Below, in pieces: positions 1 to 9,313 of a stretch of 64,000 nucleotides of DNA (positions are counted from its first letter, which is position 1; every line of letters starts with the position of its first letter). The notes under the pieces were generated by a model. The model was given only the letters and a program-made list of their open reading frames with translations. It was not told the DNA's origin and did not search any database. Made by a program: the position numbers and the translations under genes. The stretch comes from JAUVZL01 sp965603515 (GTDB taxonomy: Bacteria > Hydrothermota > Tepidihabitantia > SM23-42), in the NCBI GenBank assembly GCA_965603515.1, contig CBFDDH010000003.1, forward strand, positions 1 to 64,000, in the 5' to 3' direction.

Positions 1-59
1 GCTAAAAGCGCGGGATGGAATTTAAAGCGCTTAATAGAGTTAGTTTCTTTAGTTTATCT

Positions 60-475
60 AGGTATTTTGGATTTTAGGTATTTTTAGCTTCTCCGTTACC
101 CCATTACCCCGACACACCGTTACATATCTTCACCGGGGACGCCCCTTTTTACTCTTCGAGCGAGTAGCACGAGTCGAGAAGCCCCTCGTTCTACACAGCT
201 GGGCAATCTCCGTTTCACCGATTCTCCGTTTCCTGAATACCAGGGAATCCAGTCTTTTCTTGCACCACGCGCTTCATCCGTGATGTTCTTCATATAAAAT
301 CCAACGTCGTGTTTTTGGAGTAGAGCCTTTAGGCTCGTCTTGGACGGGCGTAAACGCCCTACTCCTTACTCTCTACGCCCTACGCATTACGCCTTACTCT
401 CTACGCTTTTTTCCCGCACGTAGTGCCATTTTCCCCTACTCCCTACGCTCTACGCACTACGCCTTACTCTTTGTA
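60..475. repeat. Intergenic modular repeats upstream of carA
   Basis: No coding region is seen before carA. The stretch contains short palindromes such as GAGCC-TTTA-GGCTC and GGGCG-TAAA-CGCCC (about 322-357) and low-complexity runs built from TACGC/TACTC/CCTAC phrases. The same phrases recur before the genes at 4920 and 62889 and, in reverse complement, near 15430 and 17185. This is part of the dispersed intergenic repeat family of the window. The first 60 bases show nothing recognisable. Confidence 0.6.
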
Positions 476-503
476 TTGACAAATCACACTTTTTAAGTAT
501 ACT
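476..503 (+). promoter_or_regulatory. Promoter of carAB
   Basis: TTGACA (476-481), 16-base spacer, TATACT (498-503). The carA ATG follows 11 bases later, so the 5' leader can only be a few bases long. No normal Shine-Dalgarno sequence fits, only AGG directly against the ATG. Confidence 0.75.
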
Positions 504-514
504 ATATTTTTAGG

Positions 515-1600
515 ATGTCAACTGCTTTCCTCATTCTCGAGGATGGAACACTCATCAAAGCCAAACATGCTGGTGTGGAAAAAGATGTTTTCGGTGAAAT
601 AGTCTTCAATACATCAATGAGCGGTTATGAAGAAGCCTTTACTGACCCTTCATATTCCGGACAGATCCTTCTTATGACCTATCCCCTGATCGGTAACTAC
701 GGCATCCGGAAAAAGAATTTCGAATCCAGCAAAGTACAGATAAGAGGGCTCATCTTGAAAGAACCCGATTTTTCCGCTTACCGGGGTATGCATCTCGATA
801 AATTCCTTAATTTGTCAGCAGTCTCTTGCCTTTACAATATTGACACCAGAGCCTTGACCTTAAAAATAAGAAAACACGGAACAATGAAGGCAATGATTGT
901 CGCTCGCCCTTCAAAAATAGATTACAAGGCATTGCTTCAAAGAATCAAACAGATGCCATATCCAGATACTGAGAACTTGGTCAATCGCGTATCCTGTGCC
1001 AAGAAAATCATCCATGCCAGGGGTCCAGGCCGTTTTGTATTGATAGACTGTGGTGTAAAAAGAAGTATCTTAAAACATCTAATAAAATATGGAACTGTGA
1101 TCCAAGTTCCGTTTGATACTGATATTAAAACTATTGATAGATTAAAACCTGACGGTATCGTGGTTTCAAATGGCCCAGGAAACCCAGCACACGAGGCAAT
1201 AATGTCAACGACCGCCAAAACAGTTGAAAAATTGATTAATAAGTACCCGATATTCGGTATCTGCCTTGGCCATCAGATACTGGGCCTTGTGCTTGGTTTT
1301 AAGACTTATAAACTGAAGTTTGGTCACCGCGGTTCAAATCATGCGGTTAAACATCTTCGCAGCCAGAAAATCCACATCACATCACAGAACCACGGGTATG
1401 CGCTTCGAGCCAAAAAGAACCTTGATGCCGAAGTCACCTGGGTGAATGTAAATGACGGCACGATTGAAGGTATACGTTATCTAAACCGACCTGTTTTTTC
1501 CGTGCAATTCCATCCCGAGGCTGCACCTGGTCCGCGTGATACCGGGTTTCTTTTTAGAGAATTTTCAGAGCTAGCAATATGCCAAAGCGCAAAGATCTGA
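515..1600 (+). CDS. carA: Carbamoyl-phosphate synthase small (glutaminase) subunit
   Basis: This 361-residue protein hydrolyses glutamine and passes ammonia to CarB for carbamoyl phosphate synthesis, feeding arginine and pyrimidine pathways. The N-terminal CPSase-small domain includes the typical NTSMSGYEEAFTDPSY segment. The C-terminal class I amidotransferase domain has the nucleophile elbow FGICLGHQ and the catalytic His/Glu in SVQFHPEAAPGP. Length matches the family. The start follows directly on a strong promoter with almost no leader. The last 22 bases overlap carB in another frame, so the two are probably translationally coupled. argF lies 16 kb away on the same strand in its own unit. 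Confidence 0.97.
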   Translation: MSTAFLILEDGTLIKAKHAGVEKDVFGEIVFNTSMSGYEEAFTDPSYSGQILLMTYPLIGNYGIRKKNFESSKVQIRGLILKEPDFSAYRGMHLDKFLNLSAVSCLYNIDTRALTLKIRKHGTMKAMIVARPSKIDYKALLQRIKQMPYPDTENLVNRVSCAKKIIHARGPGRFVLIDCGVKRSILKHLIKYGTVIQVPFDTDIKTIDRLKPDGIVVSNGPGNPAHEAIMSTTAKTVEKLINKYPIFGICLGHQILGLVLGFKTYKLKFGHRGSNHAVKHLRSQKIHITSQNHGYALRAKKNLDAEVTWVNVNDGTIEGIRYLNRPVFSVQFHPEAAPGPRDTGFLFREFSELAICQSAKI

Positions 1601-4600
1601 AGAAAATCCTCATCATTGGATCTGGACCAATTATCATTGGTCAAGCCGCTGAATTCGATTTTTCAGGCTCCCAAGCAAGCTGGTCGCTCAGAGAAGAAGG
1701 ATATCGCACAATCATTGTCAATTCAAACCCCGCGACAATACAGACTGATGAAAGAACCGCTGATATTGTCTATATCGAACCTCTCAACATCGACACATTG
1801 ACCAAGATCATCAAGAAGGAACGTACTGATGGATTACTAACAGTTTTTGGTGGACAGGTTGCACTCAATCTGTCATACCATTTGGCACACCAAGGCATCC
1901 TCGCTAAATATTCGGTCGAACTACTCGGTTCAACCTACGAAACAATTGAAATGGCAGAAAACCGACAAGCATTCAGTCAGCTCATAGAAGCTGTACATGA
2001 ACCAAGCCCCAGGAGTTTTGTATGCCAGAACCTCAACGAGGTATCTCGAGCAGTTGAACGAATTTCCTACCCGGTACTTGTGAGACCGGCTTATACACTC
2101 GGTGGTACAGGAAGCGGTATAGCTAGATCCTGGCAGGATTTACAGGAAATTGCCTCAGCGGGATTAAGGCAATCACCGATAAGACAAATACTGATCGAGG
2201 AAAACCTATTGGGTTGGAAAGAATTTGAATATGAGGTAATGCGCGATGGCGACGATAACTGTATAACGATATGCAGTATGGAAAATATCAACCCAATGGG
2301 TGTGCACACGGGTGAAAGCGCGGTTGTTGCTCCAGCCCAAACGCTCACTGACCAAGAAAATCAGAAACTAAGAAGTATCAGTCTAAAGATCATAAGGGCT
2401 CTGAAAATATGTGGCGGGTGCAATATCCAGTTCGCAGTAAACAGATCCAAATGGGAATACAGAATAATCGAAGTGAACCCACGGGTATCACGCTCATCAG
2501 CCCTGGCATCAAAGGCTACTGGATACCCGATCGCAAGGGTTAGTGCGAAAATAGCGGTGGGCATGACCCTAGATGAAATACCCAATGCCGTAACCAAGAA
2601 AACATCCGCCGCTTTTGAGCCTACTCTTGACTATGTTGTTATCAAAATACCACGCTGGCCATTTGATAAATTCCCCACAGTTGACCGCAGAATCACAACT
2701 CAGATGAAATCAACCGGTGAAGCTATGGCGATCGGTAGCACTATAGAAGAATCACTTCAAAAAGCACTGCGTGCTTTAGAAATAGACCAATATGGTTTTG
2801 AGCAAGAATCAATTATCGAACACAAATTGATAAGAGAGCTGCAGGAACCAACCGACCGATTACTCTTCTGTATAGCTGAAGCACTGCGTCGTGGGTACTC
2901 CATAAACAAGGTCTCAGAACTAACGAAAATTGACAAGTTCTTCATTCGAAAGATAGCGAGGATTGTGGCCTTTGAGAAAAGACTGAAGAAAGAATGTCTG
3001 GATGAACAGCTATTGATGCAGGCAAAACGTCTCGGGTATTCTGATCAGATAATTGCCGGCCTCACTAACCAAACTGCTGATGAAATACGGGGAATGAGAA
3101 TGTCCCATCACATAAGACCGGGGTTCAACATGGTCGACACATGCGCTGGTGAATTCGAGGCAATAACACCTTATTTCTATTCTACTTACTACACCGCACC
3201 CAGGAAGAGGCCTAAGCGGAAGAATGAAAAACGGATTCTGATTGTCGGCTCGGGGCCGATACGTATCGGTCAAGGGATAGAATTTGACTACTGTTGTGTA
3301 CATGCCGCCTTAACTTTGAAAGAGATGGGTTTTGAAGCTATCATGATCAATAGCAACCCTGAAACGGTATCGACAGATTTTGATGTCTCGACCCGACTCT
3401 ATTTCGAACCGCTAACTCTCGAGGACGTTCTGAATGTTCTCGAAACAGAGAACTGCAACAAAATAATCCTCCAGTTAGGCGGCCAGACTTCAATAAACCT
3501 TGCCCTGCCGCTTGCTAAGCTCGGCAAATCGGGCAGGCAAAGAATATCAATCCTTGGGACTCAACCTGACGATATACATCGTGCCGAGAACCGAAAACTG
3601 TTCTCATGCCTCTTAAGAACGCTAAAGATAAAACATCCTGCATTCGGTACCGGGCATACTTATGAAGATGTTAAGACTGTGACGGAACAGGTTGGTTACC
3701 CAGTAATTGTGAGACCGAGCTATGTCCTCGGTGGTCGCGCGATGGAAATAGTGTACGAACCTGAAGGCCTTAAGCAATATATAGAAAGCGCTGCGCGAGT
3801 TTCCAAAGAACATCCAGTACTCGTTGATAAATACATAGTTGATGCAGTTGAAGTGGATGTCGATGCACTCTGCGATGGTCGTGATGTATATGTTGCAGGT
3901 GTAATGGAGCACATTGAGCAAGCAGGGGTTCATTCGGGCGATTCATACTGTGTAATGCCACCCTATACGCTCACGCCGCGTACTATCAATAGAATAAAAT
4001 CCATTAGTAGGAAACTAGCGTTTGCCCTGAACACAAAAGGGTTTATCAATATACAATTTGCGATAAAGAATGGATCGATATTTGTGCTGGAAGCAAACCC
4101 TCGAGCCTCAAGAACCATCCCCTATGTATCAAAAACAATCGGTTTACCACTTGCCACATTGGCAACGCAAATCATCATCGGGAAAAAACTTGAAAGTCTT
4201 TTAAAAGAAAAACAGCATGCACTATCCAAAACCAGGTTTGTTTCAATCAAAGGCCCGACTTTTCCCTTCTTGAAATTACCTGGGGTTGACCCGATACTTG
4301 GACCTGAAATGAAATCAACCGGTGAAATAATGGCTATTGACCGAAGTTTCGGAGCCGCCTACTATAAGGCTATCCTCAGTGATAATAAATTCAGCAAGCG
4401 CGGTACAGTCTACATGACAGTAAGGGATGGAGATAAACCAAAAGTTGTACAATTAGCAAAAGACTTCATCAGCTTTGGATTTAGTATTGTTGCCACACGT
4501 GGAACCGCAGATTTTTTGAGAAACCATGGTATCCAGTTAAAAACAGTCTATCGAATTAGCGAACATAAATCACCGAATGCCCTTGATCTAATGCGCCAGG

Positions 4601-4800
4601 AAAAAATCCATTTGATTATCAATACACCAACTCTTACGTATCGTGCCAAGCGCGACGGTTACGCTATGAGACGTCTTGCAATAGAACTTAATATCCCATT
4701 TATAACTGCCTTGAGCTCAGCTCGTGCAGAAATAGAGGCTATTCGATTTGCCAAAAGTGCTTCACTAACAACTAGACCACTCCAGGAATACCGTAGGTAA
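1579..4800 (+). CDS. carB: Carbamoyl-phosphate synthase large subunit
   Basis: The 1073-residue protein uses two ATP-grasp halves to make carboxyphosphate and then carbamoyl phosphate from bicarbonate, ammonia and ATP. Both halves are visible: the first begins KILIIGSGPIIIGQAAEFDF and the second (about residue 550) KRILIVGSGPIRIGQGIEFD. Each has the RPSY/RPAY-LGG nucleotide-binding strand and an NPR metal-binding segment. A C-terminal MGS-like allosteric domain (about 935-1060) is present, so the subunit is full length. The ATG lies inside carA with no clear Shine-Dalgarno sequence, consistent with coupling to carA. A 16-bp perfect hairpin follows 10 bases after the stop. Confidence 0.97.
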   Translation: MPKRKDLKKILIIGSGPIIIGQAAEFDFSGSQASWSLREEGYRTIIVNSNPATIQTDERTADIVYIEPLNIDTLTKIIKKERTDGLLTVFGGQVALNLSYHLAHQGILAKYSVELLGSTYETIEMAENRQAFSQLIEAVHEPSPRSFVCQNLNEVSRAVERISYPVLVRPAYTLGGTGSGIARSWQDLQEIASAGLRQSPIRQILIEENLLGWKEFEYEVMRDGDDNCITICSMENINPMGVHTGESAVVAPAQTLTDQENQKLRSISLKIIRALKICGGCNIQFAVNRSKWEYRIIEVNPRVSRSSALASKATGYPIARVSAKIAVGMTLDEIPNAVTKKTSAAFEPTLDYVVIKIPRWPFDKFPTVDRRITTQMKSTGEAMAIGSTIEESLQKALRALEIDQYGFEQESIIEHKLIRELQEPTDRLLFCIAEALRRGYSINKVSELTKIDKFFIRKIARIVAFEKRLKKECLDEQLLMQAKRLGYSDQIIAGLTNQTADEIRGMRMSHHIRPGFNMVDTCAGEFEAITPYFYSTYYTAPRKRPKRKNEKRILIVGSGPIRIGQGIEFDYCCVHAALTLKEMGFEAIMINSNPETVSTDFDVSTRLYFEPLTLEDVLNVLETENCNKIILQLGGQTSINLALPLAKLGKSGRQRISILGTQPDDIHRAENRKLFSCLLRTLKIKHPAFGTGHTYEDVKTVTEQVGYPVIVRPSYVLGGRAMEIVYEPEGLKQYIESAARVSKEHPVLVDKYIVDAVEVDVDALCDGRDVYVAGVMEHIEQAGVHSGDSYCVMPPYTLTPRTINRIKSISRKLAFALNTKGFINIQFAIKNGSIFVLEANPRASRTIPYVSKTIGLPLATLATQIIIGKKLESLLKEKQHALSKTRFVSIKGPTFPFLKLPGVDPILGPEMKSTGEIMAIDRSFGAAYYKAILSDNKFSKRGTVYMTVRDGDKPKVVQLAKDFISFGFSIVATRGTADFLRNHGIQLKTVYRISEHKSPNALDLMRQEKIHLIINTPTLTYRAKRDGYAMRRLAIELNIPFITALSSARAEIEAIRFAKSASLTTRPLQEYRR

Positions 4801-4810
4801 GGCACGGAGT

Positions 4811-4845
4811 AACCAAGTTCTCCCGCTTTGCGGGAGAACTTGGTT
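4811..4845. repeat. 16-bp perfect hairpin after carB
   Basis: AACCAAGTTCTCCCGC and its exact complement flank a TTT loop. There is no T-tract, so it is not a classical intrinsic terminator. Its core CCCGC-TTT-GCGGG resembles CCCGC-ACA-GCGGG inside the 63-bp direct repeats at 43209 and 59456, so it belongs to the dispersed hairpin family. It may still slow or process transcripts at the end of carAB. Confidence 0.7.
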
Positions 4846-4886
4846 CTTGGATATTGTAATCGCTCTACGCCCTACGCTCTCGGTTC

Positions 4887-4914
4887 TTGACTTCCCACGT
4901 ATAGTGTATATATT
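4887..4914 (+). promoter_or_regulatory. Promoter of the GIY-YIG-like gene, leaderless
   Basis: TTGACT (4887-4892), 16-base spacer, TATATT (4909-4914). The ATG begins 5 bases after the -10 box, so transcription should start at or next to the start codon. Confidence 0.7.
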
Positions 4915-4919
4915 TATTC

Positions 4920-5225
4920 ATGCCTATTGATGATTACTGGCGTAAGTTAATCCCTGAACAGATAAAGAATGCCCCAGATTTTTCCGGCGTCTATGAATTT
5001 GCTGACATCCTCCAAGAACATATTTTCATTGGTAAAACTGAAAGCCTTGCCCTAACCATCCAGGAGATATTCGAAAAAAGGGAACTGATATTTGCTCCTG
5101 TTTCCTTTTTTCGATTCCATGCAACCCAGAATTTTGAGCAGGAGTATACGAAGCTTATAGAAGAATACAAACAACTATTTAATAAGTTGCCGCCAATAAA
5201 TCAGAGATTATCTGACGAGCAGTAA
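4920..5225 (+). CDS. Small GIY-YIG-like domain protein
   Basis: This 101-residue soluble protein of unknown function reads like a trimmed GIY-YIG nuclease fold: GVYEFAD (about 24-30) in place of the GIY strand and HIFIGKTESL (about 34-43) in place of the YIG strand. A C-terminal FRFHATQNFEQEYTKLIEEY segment resembles the helical part of standalone GIY-YIG-like proteins. The catalytic arginine and glutamate of active nucleases are not clear, so activity is doubtful. It has its own leaderless promoter and ends 87 bases from the convergent chemosensory operon; no terminator is obvious in that gap. The fold call is by motif resemblance only. Confidence 0.5.
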   Translation: MPIDDYWRKLIPEQIKNAPDFSGVYEFADILQEHIFIGKTESLALTIQEIFEKRELIFAPVSFFRFHATQNFEQEYTKLIEEYKQLFNKLPPINQRLSDEQ

Positions 5226-5312
5226 GGGAACAATACCAACTCAACTGTACAGCCTGAGATCTGACCTACATGTCAGTGGGGTACTGTGACATGCACGTAT
5301 CCTGCGTGTTAA

Positions 5313-5615
5313 TCAAGTGAGTTTATCGATCTTTATTTTTAAAAGCCCAAGGTTTGCATCTTTCAGACAAATGACAAAGTAGATACCAATATCAGTTTCC
5401 CTTATGAAAACTACATTATTCTGCGTGTAGAGAATAGCTGAAGCCTTTTCCACACCCAGACTGGCTTTAATTCTACTCACTACCCGCGCCGCCATTGCTG
5501 CAGATTTTTCAGCATCGCAGTCAACTGTAAACTGGCTATCAATTATGAACCCATCGTCAGTACCAAGACAAGCGCCTAAAACCTTTGGCATTCTGGTCAA
5601 TTCTGTTACTTTCAT
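5313..5615 (-). CDS. Roadblock/LC7-like small protein
   Basis: The 100-residue protein has the size and alternating strand-helix pattern of a single roadblock/LC7 domain: LGACLGTDDGFIIDS at the start, a central helix rich in Ala and Met (EKSAAMAARVVSRI), then strands ending in LLKIKID. Members often dimerise and act as regulators or scaffolds of small Ras-like GTPases, as MglB does for MglA. It is the last gene of the chemosensory operon and overlaps the preceding TPR-roadblock gene by 4 bases (ATGA). No GTPase gene lies in this window. The family call rests on pattern; the place in the operon is certain. Confidence 0.6.
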   Translation of the reverse strand: MKVTELTRMPKVLGACLGTDDGFIIDSQFTVDCDAEKSAAMAARVVSRIKASLGVEKASAILYTQNNVVFIRETDIGIYFVICLKDANLGLLKIKIDKLT

Positions 5616-6913
5616 CCTAATATCTCGCTTATTTCTTCTATTATCTTTCTCGCGTAGACAAATACCAAACCTGGTTTTGCATCAGGTTGTGTTACTACCG
5701 TGAGAAGTGATTCGCCTGACGTGATAACACAAATCGGGTATTCTATTTTATCGATAATGAATTTATCGACACTCCCATCCTTCAAGAACTTAAATGACTC
5801 TTCAGCCTCATTGTGAATTGCAGCAACCATAGCACTGATCAATTCTATATCACCGCATTCTTCATAGTAATTATGGATCAAAAGACCATCTTTTGAACAT
5901 ATGAAAGCTCCTTTCACTGACTTCATATTCAAAAGCCTTTTCATTGGTATTTCCAGGGTTTCTAAAGGAAATGCCTTTTCTGGTTCAGGGGTTATCACCG
6001 CTTTCTGTTCTTCTTTCTTCTCTTCCAAGACACTAGGCTGTTCTACTTCTTGTTCAACTTCAGCAAGAGCAGGAGTTTTCTCAGTTTCCTCTTCAGCAGC
6101 TCGTTTTGGTTCCACCTCTACCTTTTCAGGCTCCTCAATAACTGCTTGTGTTTCTATCTTTGCTTGCTCCTCAATAGTTGGTTCTGGTATTGTCTCAACC
6201 GGCTCTTCAGCAGCTCGTTTTGGTTCTACCTCTACCTTTTCAGACTCTTCAATAACTGGTTGTGTCTCTATCTTTGGTTGTTCCTCAATAGTTGGTTCTG
6301 GTGTTGTCTCAACCGGCTCTTCAGCAGCTCGTTTTGGTTCTACCTCAACCTTCTCAAACTCCTTAGCCGTGGGTTCGGATACAGTCTCAATCACTTCTTG
6401 AGTTCCTAATGGTAGTGCTACTCCGATTACAGATTCGTCCTTAGTAGATGTGACGGCTGTTTCTTCAATAATCTCTTCCTCATCTTTTGCAGGAAACGCT
6501 GCAATCTCTTCCCCCTTATCAATGACTACTTGCTTTGATTCAGGTACAAGAACCTCAAGTTCTTGTTTAGCATTCTTGTTCTCAGGATTTATCTTGAGCG
6601 TAATATTGTAATATTCAGCCGCTTTTTCCAATTCACCGAGCTTTTTATAACAGTGTCCAATGTAAAGGTTCGTGTTTTCGCTATCTTTGAGCTCCTCATA
6701 GTTACCTACGAGGGTTTTCAATGATTCTTCGATATCGCCCTTGATGTAGTATGCCCGACCAAGTATTACTTTTGCCAGACTATATGTCGGGTTCCGTGAC
6801 AGACCGTCCTTCAATATTGAAATGGCCTCATCAGTCATGCCTGACGATAAATAAACATCTGCTAAGGTCGCGAAAATCAACGCTCCAGAATCCATGGCCA
6901 GATCACCAGACAT
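5612..6913 (-). CDS. TPR protein with Glu/Pro-rich repeat linker and C-terminal roadblock-like domain
   Basis: The 433-residue protein has three parts. The N-terminal third (about 5-120) carries TPR units such as GMTDEAISILKDGLSRNPTY. A long acidic, Pro/Glu-rich linker (about 130-320) includes a 38-residue unit repeated in tandem. The C-terminal domain (about 325-433) begins MKRLLNMKSVKGAFICSKDG and looks like a second roadblock/LC7 domain. No signal peptide or membrane segment is seen. The start at 6913 is preceded by GGGGTGG. It sits 15 bases after the large TPR gene and overlaps the small roadblock gene, so the two roadblock domains may pair. A role as a flexible scaffold for chemosensory output is inferred. 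Confidence 0.65.
   Translation of the reverse strand: MSGDLAMDSGALIFATLADVYLSSGMTDEAISILKDGLSRNPTYSLAKVILGRAYYIKGDIEESLKTLVGNYEELKDSENTNLYIGHCYKKLGELEKAAEYYNITLKINPENKNAKQELEVLVPESKQVVIDKGEEIAAFPAKDEEEIIEETAVTSTKDESVIGVALPLGTQEVIETVSEPTAKEFEKVEVEPKRAAEEPVETTPEPTIEEQPKIETQPVIEESEKVEVEPKRAAEEPVETIPEPTIEEQAKIETQAVIEEPEKVEVEPKRAAEEETEKTPALAEVEQEVEQPSVLEEKKEEQKAVITPEPEKAFPLETLEIPMKRLLNMKSVKGAFICSKDGLLIHNYYEECGDIELISAMVAAIHNEAEESFKFLKDGSVDKFIIDKIEYPICVITSGESLLTVVTQPDAKPGLVFVYARKIIEEISEILG
6085..6375 (-). repeat. 114-bp in-frame tandem repeat
   Basis: The phrase encoding KVEVEPKRAAEEPVET recurs with a 114-bp period (anchors at about 6091, 6205 and 6319), giving two full units and part of a third. 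It encodes the acidic linker of the TPR-roadblock protein. The copies are nearly identical in DNA, suggesting recent duplication and possible length variation between strains. Confidence 0.85.
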
Positions 6914-6928
6914 TCATCCACCCCCTTT

Positions 6929-9313
6929 TCATACTTGTTGTTTTATTAATTCGCACAATTCAACTGTAATCTTCAAACAATGTCTTATTTTTTTTGCCAA
7001 CTCTTCATCGGGACTTAGAAGTAAAGCTTTCTTCCAATTATCACAGGCCTGTCCAAAATCTCCCTTTTGCACCAGCAAAAGCCCGAGTTGATGGTAAGGA
7101 AATGCCCGTGAAGAATCAATCTCTATGGCTTTTTCAAAATAATACCGTACTTCCTCATGATCATTGTTCTCCTGGTAGTACAAACCGGCAAGCACGTTAA
7201 ACTCATAAATATCTGAATGTTTTTCTTTGAGAAAATCCAAAAATGGCTTAGCCTTTTCATAATTCTTCTTACTTATGTGAATCCTCAAAAAACCCAAATT
7301 TACCGCGATATCGTCCTTGTTTATTTTGTATATTTGATCGTAGTATAAAAGCGCATCATCCAACTCGCCCATCTCGCATAAAACCTCGGCTTCCCGTGTG
7401 AGCCATTCCACATTACTCTTATCAATATCGAGCAGGTCCAAAAATATTTGCCTAGCCTCCTCTAAAAGTCCATGCTCCTGCATCAAATGGCCCAAGTTTG
7501 CCTGTACTTCGACGGCTTGCGGGTGATCTTTCACATAATCCCTGAGAAAATTGAGCGCATCATCGGTTCGTGCCATCTTTAAATAGATATTTGATTTAAG
7601 AATAACAGCTTTACTCCACTCAGGCTCAAGACCTAAAGCTTGATCCACCATACTTAAGGCATTATCAAATTCATTGTTCGTCAGATAAACCTCAGCATTT
7701 GTAATGTAGTTCTCAGCACTCGGGATTTCAATAACCGGGAGGTCTTTTTCAGCTGGTTTTGCTTTCTCCGCTTGACCAACGCTGGGAGAAAAGTATAACC
7801 CATATCCAGAAAGATCAGGCTCTAAACCTATAAGGTACTTGTCTTTAACATAATTGGGTTCAATTTTCATACCTTTTCTTATGTAATCAAGTCCCTCCTT
7901 AAACTCACCTTGTTTAGTAAAGATAAAACCTAAATTATAGTATGCACCGGCATGGCTCGGGGTTACTGATAAAGCTCGCTTGAACGCATCAATTGCGGCT
8001 TTGTCCTGACCTGTTTCATAATAGACTAACCCTTTGCCAAATTCCTCATCAGCTGAATTACCAGAAAACGTCTTCGATGCATTTTCGTGCTCACCAAGTC
8101 GTAAATAATGCATGCCTAAGTTGTATCTTGCCTCAGCACAACCAATATCGATCGCCTTCTTGTAGTGCTCTAAAGCCTTTTGTGCATTGTTTGAATTGCT
8201 CTCAACCACGGCCAGGTTGTTCAAAGCAGCCGCATAGTCACTCTGAAGTACAAGTGCCTTTTCAAAGAGTTTGCCGGCTTCAACAATATCACCATTCAGA
8301 CAACAAACAGCACCCCATATGTTAACACATTTTGCCGAATCAAAATCAGACTCATAAGCCTTCTGTACAAATTCTAGGGCACTGTCGAATTTGCCGAGAA
8401 ACAGTTCTACCTCAGCAACGACGAGTTGAAGGTCAGGATTATCTGATTGTAACTTCAAGCACTCTTCAAACTCCCGCTTTGCCTCGTCGAACAACCCTTT
8501 GTTACGATAGGTCATACCAAGATTGAAGTGGACTTGATATTCATTCTCAGATATCTTCGGTGTACCGAGTTGCTCTTTCAGAAATTCCCAATGCGTTTTG
8601 TGTTCCTTGATATCAATTGGAAGATTAGGTTCGAATTGAGCAAGCGCAGGGTTTAAGACAATTGCTTTTTTCACTTGCTCAAGACTCTCATCCACTTTGC
8701 CTTTCTCACCGAGGGCAAAACCGAGCAGAAAATGTCCTTCAGCGAACGAAGGATCAAGCGTGATCGACTCATTGAAGTTACTGATCGCCAAATCAATTAC
8801 CCCCTTATTGAAATATATCTCACCCAATGTTCTGTATACATCCGGCGAGATCTTGATCTCGAGCGCCGTCTTTATCTCCTCCAGAGCATCATCGTACTTA
8901 CCCAATAGCTTTAACGTGATACCCAAACCATAATGTGCCTCAAAAGATCCGGGATTAAAATCAAGTACCTTCCTATAGAAAATAATGGATTGCGAATGTC
9001 TACTTAGTTTCCTATAAGTATCAGCAAGCTCCAACGTCTTTCTCTCGTCGTACGGTTCCTGGTCGATTATCCGTACAAGCTCTTCAACCTTTTGTTCCAA
9101 CCGTCCAGTTTTTTTCAATATGATATCAAGGTTGTTGCGAGCAAGAACGAATTGGGGGTCTATTTTAAGAGCGCTCTCAAGTTCTTGTATCGCTTCATCA
9201 TATAAACCCTTATTATAATAAACGATTGCCAGATTATTGTGCGCACCTGGATCATCATCGGGTATTCGTTCGGCAAAGCTCTTCAGTATCTTGAATTCTT
9301 CCTGTGATATCAT
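6929..9313 (-). CDS. Large TPR-repeat protein of the chemosensory operon
   Basis: This 794-residue soluble protein consists almost wholly of tetratricopeptide repeats, seen throughout as A-x-x-NLA-x-x-Y-x-x-G-x-x-x-EA units (e.g. AHNNLAIVYYNKGLYDEAIQ near the start). A less regular stretch around 505-545 separates two TPR superhelices. There is no signal peptide, so it should act in the cytoplasm as a protein-binding scaffold. The ATG overlaps the cheC stop (ATGA), which fixes the start. Its position after cheC and before the TPR-roadblock gene suggests that it links CheA/CheY signalling to an effector, but the partner cannot be named from sequence. Confidence 0.85.
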   Translation of the reverse strand: MISQEEFKILKSFAERIPDDDPGAHNNLAIVYYNKGLYDEAIQELESALKIDPQFVLARNNLDIILKKTGRLEQKVEELVRIIDQEPYDERKTLELADTYRKLSRHSQSIIFYRKVLDFNPGSFEAHYGLGITLKLLGKYDDALEEIKTALEIKISPDVYRTLGEIYFNKGVIDLAISNFNESITLDPSFAEGHFLLGFALGEKGKVDESLEQVKKAIVLNPALAQFEPNLPIDIKEHKTHWEFLKEQLGTPKISENEYQVHFNLGMTYRNKGLFDEAKREFEECLKLQSDNPDLQLVVAEVELFLGKFDSALEFVQKAYESDFDSAKCVNIWGAVCCLNGDIVEAGKLFEKALVLQSDYAAALNNLAVVESNSNNAQKALEHYKKAIDIGCAEARYNLGMHYLRLGEHENASKTFSGNSADEEFGKGLVYYETGQDKAAIDAFKRALSVTPSHAGAYYNLGFIFTKQGEFKEGLDYIRKGMKIEPNYVKDKYLIGLEPDLSGYGLYFSPSVGQAEKAKPAEKDLPVIEIPSAENYITNAEVYLTNNEFDNALSMVDQALGLEPEWSKAVILKSNIYLKMARTDDALNFLRDYVKDHPQAVEVQANLGHLMQEHGLLEEARQIFLDLLDIDKSNVEWLTREAEVLCEMGELDDALLYYDQIYKINKDDIAVNLGFLRIHISKKNYEKAKPFLDFLKEKHSDIYEFNVLAGLYYQENNDHEEVRYYFEKAIEIDSSRAFPYHQLGLLLVQKGDFGQACDNWKKALLLSPDEELAKKIRHCLKITVELCELIKQQV

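Noticed and set aside
4811..4845. Rho-independent terminator of carAB
   Set aside because: The stem is perfect but no T-tract follows, and the core matches the dispersed hairpin family.
5901..6401. Serine-rich open frame on the plus strand
   Set aside because: It is the antisense shadow of the repeated acidic linker of the TPR-roadblock protein, with no start signal.
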